NCBI GenBank assembly: GCA_016714605.1
Contig: JADKDL010000011.1
Span: 104,950-168,949 of the forward strand
Length of the DNA: 64,000 bases
Direction of reading: 5' to 3'
DNA from: Bacteroidales bacterium
GTDB taxonomy: Bacteria > Bacteroidota > Bacteroidia > Bacteroidales > UBA1715
A program made the position numbers and the translations under genes. Position 1 is the first letter of the stretch. Each line of letters opens with the position of its first letter. Shown one piece after another: positions 37,450-46,765 of this stretch. Under the pieces are notes generated by a model. That model was not told the DNA's origin. It ran no database searches and was given only the letters and a program-made list of their open reading frames with translations.

Positions 37450-38115
37450 ATGAACCTAAAAAATATTTTATGGTCAATTGGTATTTCAATTTTTGTATTT
37501 TCCCGATGCAAAACGATTGACCTTCCAAATACCGAAAATAAAAATTACTCGCAAGAATCGGACACTGGCAAATGCTTCGCTGAATGCATTTTATCTTATA
37601 CTCGAGAGTCAAAAACAATAGAATATCCAATTTTTCTAGGCGATGAATCCAAAGAAAATGTACCTGTCCAAATCAAGAGAATTGTATTGCAAAATCAATC
37701 TTCCACTTGGATAAAAAGGAAAATGGTAAACTGCCAATCTCCAAAGCTGGACGATTGCATGGTTCATTGTCTTGTAGAAATACCCGAAATCTCAGCTGTA
37801 ATAAAAATATTAGTAGATACAACTCGATCTAAAAATTTTGAAATGAGACCATTTAAATTTAACATTATAAATTTAAAAGATGCGTTCAAAGAAATGAGAC
37901 GGGTATTGTGCTCTAAACAAATCACCAGTAAATTATACATTGATATCCAAAATTCATTGAGGGAAAAAGGTTATTATACTCAACCCGAAAACACAGTAAA
38001 ACTAGATTCAAATTTGAATTCTGCCCTTTCACAATTTCAAGTAGAAAACAACCTCCCTTTGGGCCAATTGGATTATGAAACATTAGATAAATTAGGAATT
38101 TTGATAAATGATTAA
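37450..38115 (+). CDS. Lipoprotein-like protein with peptidoglycan-binding-type domain
   Basis: 221 residues. The N-terminus has a membrane stretch ending in FSRC, a weak lipobox. The middle has several Cys residues (KCFAECILSY, NCQSPKLDDCMVHCLVEI) and no known domain. Residues about 165-220 (LYIDIQNSLREKGYYTQPEN, LNSALSQFQVENNLPLGQLD) resemble a PG_binding_1 fold. It would sit in the outer membrane or periplasm and bind the wall. Confidence 0.65.
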   Translation: MNLKNILWSIGISIFVFSRCKTIDLPNTENKNYSQESDTGKCFAECILSYTRESKTIEYPIFLGDESKENVPVQIKRIVLQNQSSTWIKRKMVNCQSPKLDDCMVHCLVEIPEISAVIKILVDTTRSKNFEMRPFKFNIINLKDAFKEMRRVLCSKQITSKLYIDIQNSLREKGYYTQPENTVKLDSNLNSALSQFQVENNLPLGQLDYETLDKLGILIND

Positions 38116-38195
38116 AAAATTAAAAACCCGCCATATTATTTAATCCCAAAGCCTCCATTCAACTATAACACTCCAATCCAAAATATTAACTATAA

Positions 38196-38612
38196 ATGGC
38201 ATTGCACACAACCAACTATTACAACACATTCATAGAAGTAGCTGAAGACTGTCCGACACAAGTGAGTCAAGCGCCGACTGCCAAGCTCGAAAAGCAGACT
38301 ATCGCTGATATTCAGTTTGAATTGCTTGTAAAAAATCCTTACAAATTTACTTCCGACGATGTTCTATTTCAAGTATTTGCGTTAAGAAATGACCTCACCC
38401 GAGCTGAACACGATGAGGCTAGAAAACATTTTTTTTCAAAGGGTCAACCCTGTTTTAGAGCCTCACCTTTGACAAAAAGATATGGATTTGGTGTCCATGC
38501 TGATAAAGACGGAAAAATAGCAATTTTCGGACGTGAAACTAGGGAGTACGAACAGTTTGTGAATGATGATACAATCAAAAAAGTAAAAGCAATGAGATCA
38601 ACTAAAAAATAA
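38196..38612 (+). CDS. DUF6157 family protein
   Basis: 138 residues. It opens HTTNYYNTFIEVAEDCP and contains ELLVKNPYKFTSDDVLF and CFRASPLTKRYGFGVHADKDGK in three conserved blocks, matching a small uncharacterised family (DUF6157). No signal or membrane helix. The next gene, an AHSA1-type protein, starts 4 bases later and probably shares its transcript. Confidence 0.7.
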   Translation: MALHTTNYYNTFIEVAEDCPTQVSQAPTAKLEKQTIADIQFELLVKNPYKFTSDDVLFQVFALRNDLTRAEHDEARKHFFSKGQPCFRASPLTKRYGFGVHADKDGKIAIFGRETREYEQFVNDDTIKKVKAMRSTKK

Positions 38613-38616
38613 TATT

Positions 38617-39039
38617 ATGCAGCAACATTTTAAAATTCAATACAAAACTATCGTAAATGCACCCATCGAAAAGGTCTGGGAAGCACTTACAAATCCAGAA
38701 ATTTTTAAACAATATTTTTTTGGAACAGAAATGGTAACATCTTGGAAAGTTGGCGAAGAAATAATTTTTCAAGGGGAATGGGAAGGTCAAAAATACAAGG
38801 ATCTTGGCCAAGTGTTAGAATATGTACATAATGAAAAACTGGCATATTCCTATCTAAGCAGTTGGTCAGAAATGGAGGATCTACCAGAAAATTATTTATG
38901 GGTAAGCTATGAAGTAAAGCCGACTGAAAAAGGCACAGAATTGACAATTCATCAAACCAATTACGATGAGGAAAAAGCCAAACATTCTGAAGGCAGCTGG
39001 ACCTCGCTCGTTGACGGTTTGAAAAAGCTGATAGAATAG
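38617..39039 (+). CDS. SRPBCC/AHSA1-type protein
   Basis: 140 residues with the START-like pattern KTIVNAPIEKVWEALTNPEI, WKVGEEIIFQGEWEG, VKPTEKGTELTIHQTN, and a final long helix (SLVDGLKKLIE). This fold binds hydrophobic ligands; the AHSA1 group is a broad set of small binding proteins. The specific ligand is unknown. Likely co-transcribed with the DUF6157 gene. Confidence 0.85.
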   Translation: MQQHFKIQYKTIVNAPIEKVWEALTNPEIFKQYFFGTEMVTSWKVGEEIIFQGEWEGQKYKDLGQVLEYVHNEKLAYSYLSSWSEMEDLPENYLWVSYEVKPTEKGTELTIHQTNYDEEKAKHSEGSWTSLVDGLKKLIE

Positions 39040-39267
39040 AAAATATTGTACCGAATAATCATCTATAACATAAACTTTTCCAAAAACCCAATAATAGCGA
39101 CATATAATTGAGTACAGATGTACTAAATGAAGTATCCAGAAAAAAATCATCCTATCCTTTAGTTGTTTTTCAAGCTATTATTTGCAAATTTTCCAGTTAA
39201 ACAGTAATTTGTACTTCTTTATGTTCGCAAATGCAATCCATACGACCATACGAATAAAATGTAGAAT

Positions 39268-41325
39268 ATGGAACACAAGCATATATACGATGACATTGGG
39301 AACCAGCTTTGCTGTACGGAGGAAAACAAGATAAATTCAATGGTGGACCATCAGTTAAAAAAAGACCAAAGCACTGCTAGCTGTTGTCACGACGAAAATT
39401 CGACTTTTACTGGTGATTTACCACATCAAGATGTACACGACCATACTGGGTCTTCTGATAGTACACTTAAAATGTTTTTGCCAGCTTTAGTATCTATGAC
39501 TTTATTATTGTCTGCCGTAGCTTTTGACCACTTTTTTTTTCAAACTTGGTTCAATGGATGGATGCGAATGGGTTGGTATGTATTAGCATACTTACCTGTG
39601 GGTTTTCCAGTAATGAAAGAAGCCATAGAAAGCATCATCAACGGTGAGATATTTTCAGAGTTTCTATTGATGTCTATAGCTACAATTGGTGCTTTTGCCA
39701 TCGGCGAATACCCCGAAGGTGTGGCTGTAATGTTGTTTTATGCAGTAGGAGAAATTTTTCAGACATTGGCCGTCAAAAAGGCAAAGGCCAACATAAAAAC
39801 CCTCTTAGACCAAAGACCTGACGAAGTGACAATTTTACAAAAAAATGAACCCAAAAGGATAAAAGCGGAACTTGCCAATATTGGCGATATCATCCTACTC
39901 AAACCTAGTGAAAAATTAGGCTTGGATGGCGAATTAATCTCCCAAAAAGCCACATTCAATACTGCTGCTCTTACGGGAGAGAGCCAACCCGATACCAAAG
40001 AACATGGTGATACTGTTTTGGCAGGGATGATCAATCTAAACGCAATAGCACAAGTAAAAGTCACTACCAATTATACGGACAGCAAGTTGAGTAAATTATT
40101 AGAATTGGTGCAAAATGCTACAACACACAAGGCTCCAACTGAACTTTTTATACGGAAGTTCGCAAAAATATACACGCCCATTGTGGTGCTTATGGCCGTT
40201 CTCATCTGCGCCCTCCCCTACTTGTTTGTTACGGATTACGATTTCAGCCAATGGCTTTATCGCGCATTGATTTTCTTGGTTATTTCTTGCCCTTGTGCCT
40301 TGGTCATCAGCATTCCATTGGGTTATTTTGGTGGCATCGGCGCAGCCAGTAAACATGGAATTCTGTTCAATGGAAGTAATTTTTTAGACATTATATCCGA
40401 TATTCAACATATAGTCATGGACAAAACAGGGACCCTGACTGAAGGAATCTTCAAAGTCCAGGAAGTCGTCTTCAAGCCTGAATACGACAAGGAAGAAATT
40501 TTACAACTAGTTAATGCTTTAGAGAGCCACAGTACGCATCCAGTAGCCACTGCCATTCATGATTTTGTTGGAAAAATAAATCACAATGTCAAACTAGAAA
40601 ATGTTGAAGAAATACCTGGGCACGGATTGAAAGCGACCGTCGAAGGCACTGATATTTTGGTAGGAAATTTTAAATTATTGGACAAATTTTCCATCGGATA
40701 TGATCTAGACCCAAGCAGTATAGTTTATACCCTAATTGCCATTGCCTACGATAAAAAATATGTAGGTCATCTCACCATCGCAGATAGCATCAAAGAAGAT
40801 GCTAAATCAACCATAGATAAACTAAAATCAATGAATATAAACACTACAATGTTAAGCGGTGATAAAAATACAGTTGTCCAATATGTAGCAAAAAAACTAG
40901 GCATTGACCAGGCGTATGGCGATTTGTTGCCAGAAGACAAAGTCAATAAAGTAAAGGATCTAATAGCCCAAAACCAAAAGGTTGCCTTCGTAGGAGATGG
41001 CGTAAATGATGCACCAGCCGTGGCATTGAGTGATGTAGGTATCGCCATGGGTGGACTTGGCAGCGATGCAACGATAGAAACCGCTGATATAGTGATCCAA
41101 GACGACAAACCCAGTAAAATCCCTATGGCAATAATCATCGGCAAACAGACTAAAAAGATTGTTTGGCAAAATATAATATTGGCTTTCGCAGTAAAGGGAA
41201 TCGTATTGTTGCTTGGAGCGGGAGGATTGGCTACGATGTGGGAGGCTGTTTGTGCTGATGTGGGAGTCGCACTTTTGGCCATTTTAAATTCTGTTAGGAT
41301 TCAAAAAATGGATTTTGAAGAATAA
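39268..41325 (+). CDS. Heavy-metal P1B-type ATPase (Zn/Cd/Pb type)
   Basis: 685 residues. The first 70 are rich in His and Cys (HKHIYDDIGNQLCCTEE, CCHDENSTF, HQDVHDHTG) and replace the usual ferredoxin-like HMA domain as a probable metal sensor. Then TGESQPDTKEH (actuator), CPC at 341-343 (metal site), phosphorylated D385 in DKTGTLTEG, HP in THPVATA, and GDGVNDAPAVALSDVGIAM. The CPC with the MWEAVCADVGVALLAILNS end places it among Zn2+/Cd2+/Pb2+ exporters rather than copper pumps. It exports metal ions from the cytoplasm with ATP. Confidence 0.92.
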   Translation: MEHKHIYDDIGNQLCCTEENKINSMVDHQLKKDQSTASCCHDENSTFTGDLPHQDVHDHTGSSDSTLKMFLPALVSMTLLLSAVAFDHFFFQTWFNGWMRMGWYVLAYLPVGFPVMKEAIESIINGEIFSEFLLMSIATIGAFAIGEYPEGVAVMLFYAVGEIFQTLAVKKAKANIKTLLDQRPDEVTILQKNEPKRIKAELANIGDIILLKPSEKLGLDGELISQKATFNTAALTGESQPDTKEHGDTVLAGMINLNAIAQVKVTTNYTDSKLSKLLELVQNATTHKAPTELFIRKFAKIYTPIVVLMAVLICALPYLFVTDYDFSQWLYRALIFLVISCPCALVISIPLGYFGGIGAASKHGILFNGSNFLDIISDIQHIVMDKTGTLTEGIFKVQEVVFKPEYDKEEILQLVNALESHSTHPVATAIHDFVGKINHNVKLENVEEIPGHGLKATVEGTDILVGNFKLLDKFSIGYDLDPSSIVYTLIAIAYDKKYVGHLTIADSIKEDAKSTIDKLKSMNINTTMLSGDKNTVVQYVAKKLGIDQAYGDLLPEDKVNKVKDLIAQNQKVAFVGDGVNDAPAVALSDVGIAMGGLGSDATIETADIVIQDDKPSKIPMAIIIGKQTKKIVWQNIILAFAVKGIVLLLGAGGLATMWEAVCADVGVALLAILNSVRIQKMDFEE

Positions 41326-41581
41326 AAAAATTAAACTACAAGCACTCATTTGGAAATTCTTTAACAGCCGTTGATACATATTTGTAGTAAAAAAATATTC
41401 AATTTTAATTTTGCAAATATTGATTTAAATTATTAAATTTGTTATAATAATTAAAATATAACCCAACTTACACCATGAAACATCAAATATCATTTCTAAA
41501 AAAGCTATTATTATAGATTTAAATCAAAAACCTCTTTGGAATCAAACATCTACACTAAATTTAAAATAAAAATACTCGAAT

Positions 41582-41725
41582 ATGAAACACAAAATTTATT
41601 TATCTCTTTCCGATGCTGAGTATAAAACGCTTAAGGCAATGTTACAAACGGACGATTTTGGAAATGTAAACACCTTGACTTCACAATTTAAAGCTAAAGA
41701 AAATGGCAAACAACTACTAAAATGA
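41582..41725 (+). CDS. Small protein, 47 residues
   Basis: ATG at 41582, stop 41723-41725: MKHKIYLSLSDAEYKTLKAM, then LQTDDFGNVNTLTSQFKAKE. No known family. It has a plausible helix-strand pattern, but real translation is unproven. It precedes the DMT-family gene. Confidence 0.35.
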   Translation: MKHKIYLSLSDAEYKTLKAMLQTDDFGNVNTLTSQFKAKENGKQLLK

Positions 41726-41823
41726 TCTATAAGCCAATTTGTCCAGTTTCTAGCTGAGGATAATTGCGATTTAAAATACTAAAAAAAACTACCTTTGAAA
41801 TAATAAAACAGTGGAATTATTTC

Positions 41824-42117
41824 ATGAATAAAACGATCCTCACACTTGGACTTTTGGTACTTTCAAATACTTTTATGACATTTGCTTGGTACGGACATTT
41901 AAAATTTAGCCAAATGAAATGGGCTAGTAATCTAGGGTTGGTCAGTATTATATTGATCAGCTGGTCGATTGCCCTCTTTGAATATGCCTTTCAAGTTCCT
42001 GCCAATAGAATTGGGTTCAGTGAGAACGGTGGCCCCTTTAATCTCTGGCAACTAAAGGTCATACAAGAGGTAATAACCCTGACCGTTTTTATGGGATTCA
42101 CGCTTGTCTTTTTTTAA
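41824..42117 (+). CDS. DMT family protein (DUF486)
   Basis: 97 residues from ATG 41824, chosen over the in-frame start at 41764 because it begins directly with the first helix (ILTLGLLVLSNTFMTFAWYG). It then has ISWSIALFEYAFQVPANRIG, LWQLKVIQEVITLTVFMGFT. This is the usual DUF486 pattern: three or four membrane helices in the drug/metabolite transporter group. Substrate not known. Confidence 0.8.
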   Translation: MNKTILTLGLLVLSNTFMTFAWYGHLKFSQMKWASNLGLVSIILISWSIALFEYAFQVPANRIGFSENGGPFNLWQLKVIQEVITLTVFMGFTLVFF

Positions 42118-42294
42118 AAACGAGACTCTTAGATCGAATCATTTGATTGGGTTTTGCTTTTTAATCCTTGCTGTATATTTTATTTTTAAAAAGTAATTGA
42201 ATTTAAACAATATTTAACCCACATTTTCAAAATATTGGATCTGTCGAATTATAAGTAAGTAAATGAATTCAAAATCAAATAATAAAATCTTGCC

Positions 42295-42680
42295 ATGAAA
42301 AAATATTTCTTCTTTTTTGCATATATTATAACTCTAGCAGTTCTTTTTCCAGTTGTGCGACGCTTATTGGGCCCAAAACAAACACCCTAGCCCTTAGTTC
42401 TAATCCTCCTAACGCCAATGTCTATATCAATGGAGCCAATTTGGGTACTACTCCACTAAAATTAGACCTAATACCGAATAAAACCTATACAATAGAATAT
42501 AAAAAGGAAGGATTTAAAACTGTTACGAGGACTGTGAGCTCCCAAGTTAATATAGGCTGGATTGTTTTAGATTTCTTTGCTGGGCTCTTTATGGCCATTA
42601 TTATTGATGCAATAACAGGAGATTGGAAAAGCCTTGACCAAAATTCAGTCAATGTAGAATTGATCAAACAGAATAATTGA
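42295..42680 (+). pseudogene. PEGA-domain lipoprotein with one-base deletion
   Basis: The frame from ATG 42295 gives a hydrophobic signal (FFFFAYIITLAVLF) but then stops early. Adding one T to the five-T run at 42347-42351 restores a lipobox (FSSC) and joins PNANVYINGANLGTTPLKLD, a PEGA domain, ending with a membrane-like GWIVLDFFAGLFMAIII. Intact length would be 129 residues. PEGA domains are small surface-exposed beta folds. Confidence 0.7.
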
Positions 42681-42852
42681 TTATCATTTAAAAATAAATT
42701 ACATTAGAACTTGATCTCAGCTTGGGATTTATATTTCAAATTCCAAAAAACCAATTACAGATACCTAACTCCATCGATATTTCCGTATTTTTACGAAATA
42801 ATCACATTTTATATTGGTGAAAACAATTTTTATTGAAAAAGGAAGACGACGA

Positions 42853-43950
42853 ATGGAGACATTGAAATATTTTCTTTACTTGAGTATCCTACTTGGTTGG
42901 AGGGTAGGCAATGCTCAAACGGACAGTCTGTGGAATCCAATTCCTCAAATTAAAATTTCTGGATTTTTGGATATTTTCTACGCATATGATTTTAATAATC
43001 CAGAAACATCAAATCGTCAGTCTTTTTTGTACAATCACAATAGGCATAATGAATTCAATCTCAATCTTGGATATCTAAAAATCGGGGTAACTCATCCAAA
43101 ATATCGAGCCAACCTAGCCTTACAGGCAGGCACTTATGTGAATGACAATTATGCGGCTGAACCAGGTCTTTTGAAAAATATTTTCGAAGCCAACATCGGT
43201 TTATCCCTTAATAAGAAAAATAATATTTGGCTTGATGCCGGTATTTTTGCTTCTCATATTGGATTTGAAAGTGCCATTTCTATGGACAATTGGACCTTAA
43301 CTCGCTCTTTGCTTGCTGAAAACTCTCCATATTATCTTTCTGGTGCCAAACTGACCTACAAACCAGATTCCCAATGGGAATTCGCTGCCTTGGCGTGCAA
43401 CGGTTGGCAGCATATTCAAAAAATTTCTAACAATTCCTTGCCTTCATTTGGAACACAAATAAAATACACTCCTTCCGATAAAGTCACTTTGAATTGGAGT
43501 ACGTTTTTAGGAACTGATTTTCCAGATGATTTGAGAAAAATGCGATATTTCAATAATTTTTATGGGCAATTCCAAATCAATAAATACTTGGGTTTAATCG
43601 CAGGTTTTGACTTAGGATCACAGCAACAAAAGGCCAATGAACCACCATTTGATCAATGGTTTAGCCCCGTGATAATCATCAAATACACAATGACAGACAA
43701 ATGGGCTGGCGCCGTAAGAGCTGAATATTACCAAGACAAAACGGGAATCATCGTTCCAACGAATACTGAAAACGGCTTTAACACATCAGGCCTTTCGTTA
43801 AATCTCGACTATTCTCCGAGTAACAATATACTTTGCAGGTTTGAGGGTCGTTGGCTGAAGAGTCAGGACCAAATATTCCAACAAGGAGATAATCTTACAG
43901 AAAACAATTTTTCACTGGTCACCTCAATTGCTATGAAATTTGAGAAATAA
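42853..43950 (+). CDS. Outer-membrane beta-barrel porin (Bbp2/OmpL-like)
   Basis: 365 residues from ATG 42853, with the signal peptide ending NAQ; a TTG at 42814 would place 13 charged residues ahead of the signal and is rejected. The rest consists of amphipathic strands (ISGFLDIFYAYDFNNPE; LNLGYLKIGVTHPKYRANLA; GFDLGSQQQK) and ends with a strand terminating in Phe-Glu-Lys. The FYAYDF and SRQSFLYNHNRHNEFNLNLG opening is typical of the putative beta-barrel porin-2 family. It would let small solutes cross the outer membrane. Confidence 0.8.
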   Translation: METLKYFLYLSILLGWRVGNAQTDSLWNPIPQIKISGFLDIFYAYDFNNPETSNRQSFLYNHNRHNEFNLNLGYLKIGVTHPKYRANLALQAGTYVNDNYAAEPGLLKNIFEANIGLSLNKKNNIWLDAGIFASHIGFESAISMDNWTLTRSLLAENSPYYLSGAKLTYKPDSQWEFAALACNGWQHIQKISNNSLPSFGTQIKYTPSDKVTLNWSTFLGTDFPDDLRKMRYFNNFYGQFQINKYLGLIAGFDLGSQQQKANEPPFDQWFSPVIIIKYTMTDKWAGAVRAEYYQDKTGIIVPTNTENGFNTSGLSLNLDYSPSNNILCRFEGRWLKSQDQIFQQGDNLTENNFSLVTSIAMKFEK

Positions 43951-44130
43951 CTAATTGGCGATTCCAAGATCGGATTTTATTAAATATAATTTGGCAAAAA
44001 GGACGAAAACCAATATAAATTGTTAAATAAAAATTCGCAAATTCAGCTGAAAGGATTAAATTTGATGTTTAATTTGCCATAAACTCACTCTTGTTTTTGA
44101 GCAGCCAATAATAGGGCTAAAATCGGATCA

Positions 44131-44633
44131 ATGATGGAAGAAAGACCGAAATTAAAAGTTATCGCAAGTGCCTCTGACCATCTTTTTGACATCCTAGGAT
44201 GGCTCGCTCTAATTGCAACTTGGTGCTTGACTATCTTTAATTACAAAGGGCTGCCAGAGATAATACCTACACATTTTAATGGTTCTGGCCAAATCGATGG
44301 GCAGGGGCAAAGTGGTTGATTTTAACCCTTCCTATGGTTGCGACCATTCTGTATATTGGCATGACAGTACTTTCAAAATTTCCTCAGGCATTCAATTATC
44401 CTACGAAAATAACCAAGGAAAACGCCTTGAATCAATATACCAGCGCGACGAGGCTCATCAGATATCTCAAGCTCATCATTGTGGTAATTTTTGGTTTCAT
44501 CACTTTTCAAACCATAAGGGTAGCACAGGGTGAAAAAGAAAGTCTAGGCATCTGGTTTTTGCCTGTTATGATAGGACTGATAAATATCCCCTTGATCTAT
44601 TTTGTTATAAAATCTTTTCAAGCAAAAAAATGA
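44131..44633 (+). pseudogene. DUF1648/SdpI-like membrane protein, frameshifted
   Basis: The first frame gives helix one (LGWLALIATWCLTIFNYKGL) and the DUF1648 hallmark PEIIPTHFNGSGQIDGQG. One base later the second frame reads AKWLILTLPMVATILYIGMT with two more helices. The break is near 44303-44310 in a G-rich stretch. SdpI-type proteins give immunity or sense stress in Firmicutes; DUF1648 members in Bacteroidota are uncharacterised. Confidence 0.75.
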
Positions 44634-44693
44634 CCGAAATGGGAGTCTCCCCTATTCAACTGAATTCATTTAACCAATATCTTTAAATTTTTC

Positions 44694-45125
44694 ATGGAAA
44701 TACAAGATCAAATCAATGAATATATCCAGAGTCTTCCAAAGCCCAAGAGAATGGACTTACAGACTTTGCACGAAATGATTTTGAGCATTAACCCTAATGC
44801 GAAACTTTGGTTTCTAACTGGAAAAAATAGCTAAGGCAAAGTGGTGTCCAATCCCAACATCGGCTATGGTGAGTATATAATACGCTACTCAGATGGAAAA
44901 ACCAAACCCTTTTATCAAGTCGGACTAAGTGCAAATACAACGGGGATCTCTGTTTACATCATGGGTATCGAAGATAAAAATTACTTGATCAATACCTATG
45001 AAAACAAAATCGGAAAGGCTAAATTGACTGGCTATTGCATCCGATTCAAGGCTTTAAAAGACTTAAATATCGATACATTGAAGAGTGCCATTCGATTTGG
45101 ATTTGACTATCATTCGCCAAACTAA
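44694..45125 (+). pseudogene. DUF1801 family protein with in-frame TAA
   Basis: From ATG 44694 the frame is MEIQDQINEYIQSLPKPKRM up to LWFLTGKNS, then TAA at 44832-44834, and in the same frame GKVVSNPNIGYGEYIIRYSD, GLSANTTGISVYIMG and the family end. A family member would have an acidic residue where the stop is, so one G-to-T change of a GAA codon explains it. Intact length is 143 residues. DUF1801 proteins are YdhG-like and of unknown role. Confidence 0.75.
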
Positions 45126-45415
45126 TTTTAGTTTTTAGATAAAAACCTTACCTCTGATCCCAGGATTATTGACTTGGATTTAATTGATATTTCTTGAAAA
45201 GAAAATTTTAAATTTGGCCCTTTCCACACATTCAAATCCATCGATTAATAATATATAAATATCTGTTTTATAATACATTATACCAATAATATTATTGATA
45301 TTTAAAACTCCGAATCTCCAACAACTCAAATAAATGATGAATTTGTAACTCTTTCCAAATTAATTGTTTTAATTTTGGAATATTTTATACAAAATATTTC
45401 AAAGGCTCCGCGCAT

Positions 45416-46759
45416 ATGCCTGTATTCAGAATTTTTATAGTTGAGGACGATCCCTGGTATGGCCAAGTCCTCAAGCATCATTTAGGGTTAAATCCAGACT
45501 ACGAGCTGGAGCTATTCAGCAATAGCAAAGATTTATTGAACAACCTTTACAAATCGCCGGACCTGATTTGTATGGATTTTGGGCTTCCAGATATTTCAGG
45601 AGATAAATTACTAAAAGAGCTAAAATCTAGGAATAAAAGCGTCCCTATCATCGTCATCAGTGGGCAAGAAGAAATCAATGTCGCGGTGAGTCTTCTCAAG
45701 GCAGGTGCTAGAGACTATATCATCAAGGATGAGCACACCAAAGAACAACTCTGGAAATCAATCATTCATATCCGAGAGAATCTATCCCTGAAACAAGAAG
45801 TCGAGGAGCTCAAAGAGCAACTGGGGCAAAAATTTAGTTTTGAAAATACCATCATCGGGCAGAGTGACGCCATTCTAAGAACATTTACATTTTTGCAAAA
45901 AGCTGTAAATAGCAATATTAACGTCTCATTGACTGGTGAAACGGGAACAGGGAAAGAAGTTTATGCCAAAGCCATACATTTCAATAGTGATCGAAAGAAA
46001 AAGCCTTTTGTAGCCGTAAACATGGGTGCGATACCTACAGAACTCGTCGAAAGCGAGTTATTTGGACATGAAAAGGGTGCATTTACAGGAGCCGTTGGGG
46101 CTAGAATAGGGAAATTTGAAGAGGCTCAAGGTGGGAGTCTTTTTTTAGATGAAATAGGCGAGCTTGATTTGGGATTGCAGAGCAAATTACTTCGGGTGGT
46201 TCAGGAGCGAGAAATCATAAGAGTTGGAGGCAACAAGCCCATCCCAGTCGATATACGGCTGATCACCGCCACACATAAGGACCTTGCGGACGAAGTAAAA
46301 TCAGGGAGATTTAGAGAGGATTTATTTTTTAGAATCGTAGGGTTACCCATTGAGTTGCCACCACTAAGAGAAAGAGGAAATGACGTCATCATCTTAGCAA
46401 AATATTTTATCGAAGAATATGCAAAAAACAATAAAACCAAGGCACTGAGTTTGCACGAAACTGCGAAAACAAAATTGCAGAAGTACAATTGGCCAGGTAA
46501 TGTCAGAGAACTGAAAGCCGTGATAGATCTTGCTTGTGTCATGTCGGATGGGCAACTTATTAAAGCAGATGACCTCACCTTTTACAAAATTGGCGATCAT
46601 CGACCGTATTCTTCCCATGAAAAAACGTTAAAAGAGTATGAGGCCGAGATTATTTCAGAATATTTAAAAAAATACAACCAAAACGTAGTGACCGTCGCTG
46701 AAAAACTGGATATCGGCAAATCAAAAATTTATAATATGTTGAAAAGCGGAGAAATATAA
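45416..46759 (+). CDS. Sigma-54-dependent response regulator (NtrC family)
   Basis: 447 residues: receiver domain (D11/D12, phospho-acceptor D54, K104), AAA+ domain with Walker A GETGTGK (174-180), the sigma-54-contacting GAFTGA loop (221-226), the Walker B FLDEIGEL and arginine fingers (REDLFFR), and a C-terminal Fis-type HTH (VTVAEKLDIGKSKIYNMLKS). It should activate promoters with sigma-54 RNA polymerase when phosphorylated. The FIST gene starts 6 bases after it. Candidate targets are the sigma-54-like sites at 53494 and 60740. Confidence 0.95.
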   Translation: MPVFRIFIVEDDPWYGQVLKHHLGLNPDYELELFSNSKDLLNNLYKSPDLICMDFGLPDISGDKLLKELKSRNKSVPIIVISGQEEINVAVSLLKAGARDYIIKDEHTKEQLWKSIIHIRENLSLKQEVEELKEQLGQKFSFENTIIGQSDAILRTFTFLQKAVNSNINVSLTGETGTGKEVYAKAIHFNSDRKKKPFVAVNMGAIPTELVESELFGHEKGAFTGAVGARIGKFEEAQGGSLFLDEIGELDLGLQSKLLRVVQEREIIRVGGNKPIPVDIRLITATHKDLADEVKSGRFREDLFFRIVGLPIELPPLRERGNDVIILAKYFIEEYAKNNKTKALSLHETAKTKLQKYNWPGNVRELKAVIDLACVMSDGQLIKADDLTFYKIGDHRPYSSHEKTLKEYEAEIISEYLKKYNQNVVTVAEKLDIGKSKIYNMLKSGEI

Positions 46760-46765
46760 AATACC

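Noticed and set aside
40767..41282. Minus-strand frame of 171 codons opposite the metal ATPase
   Set aside because: Shadow of conserved ATPase motifs; no independent evidence.
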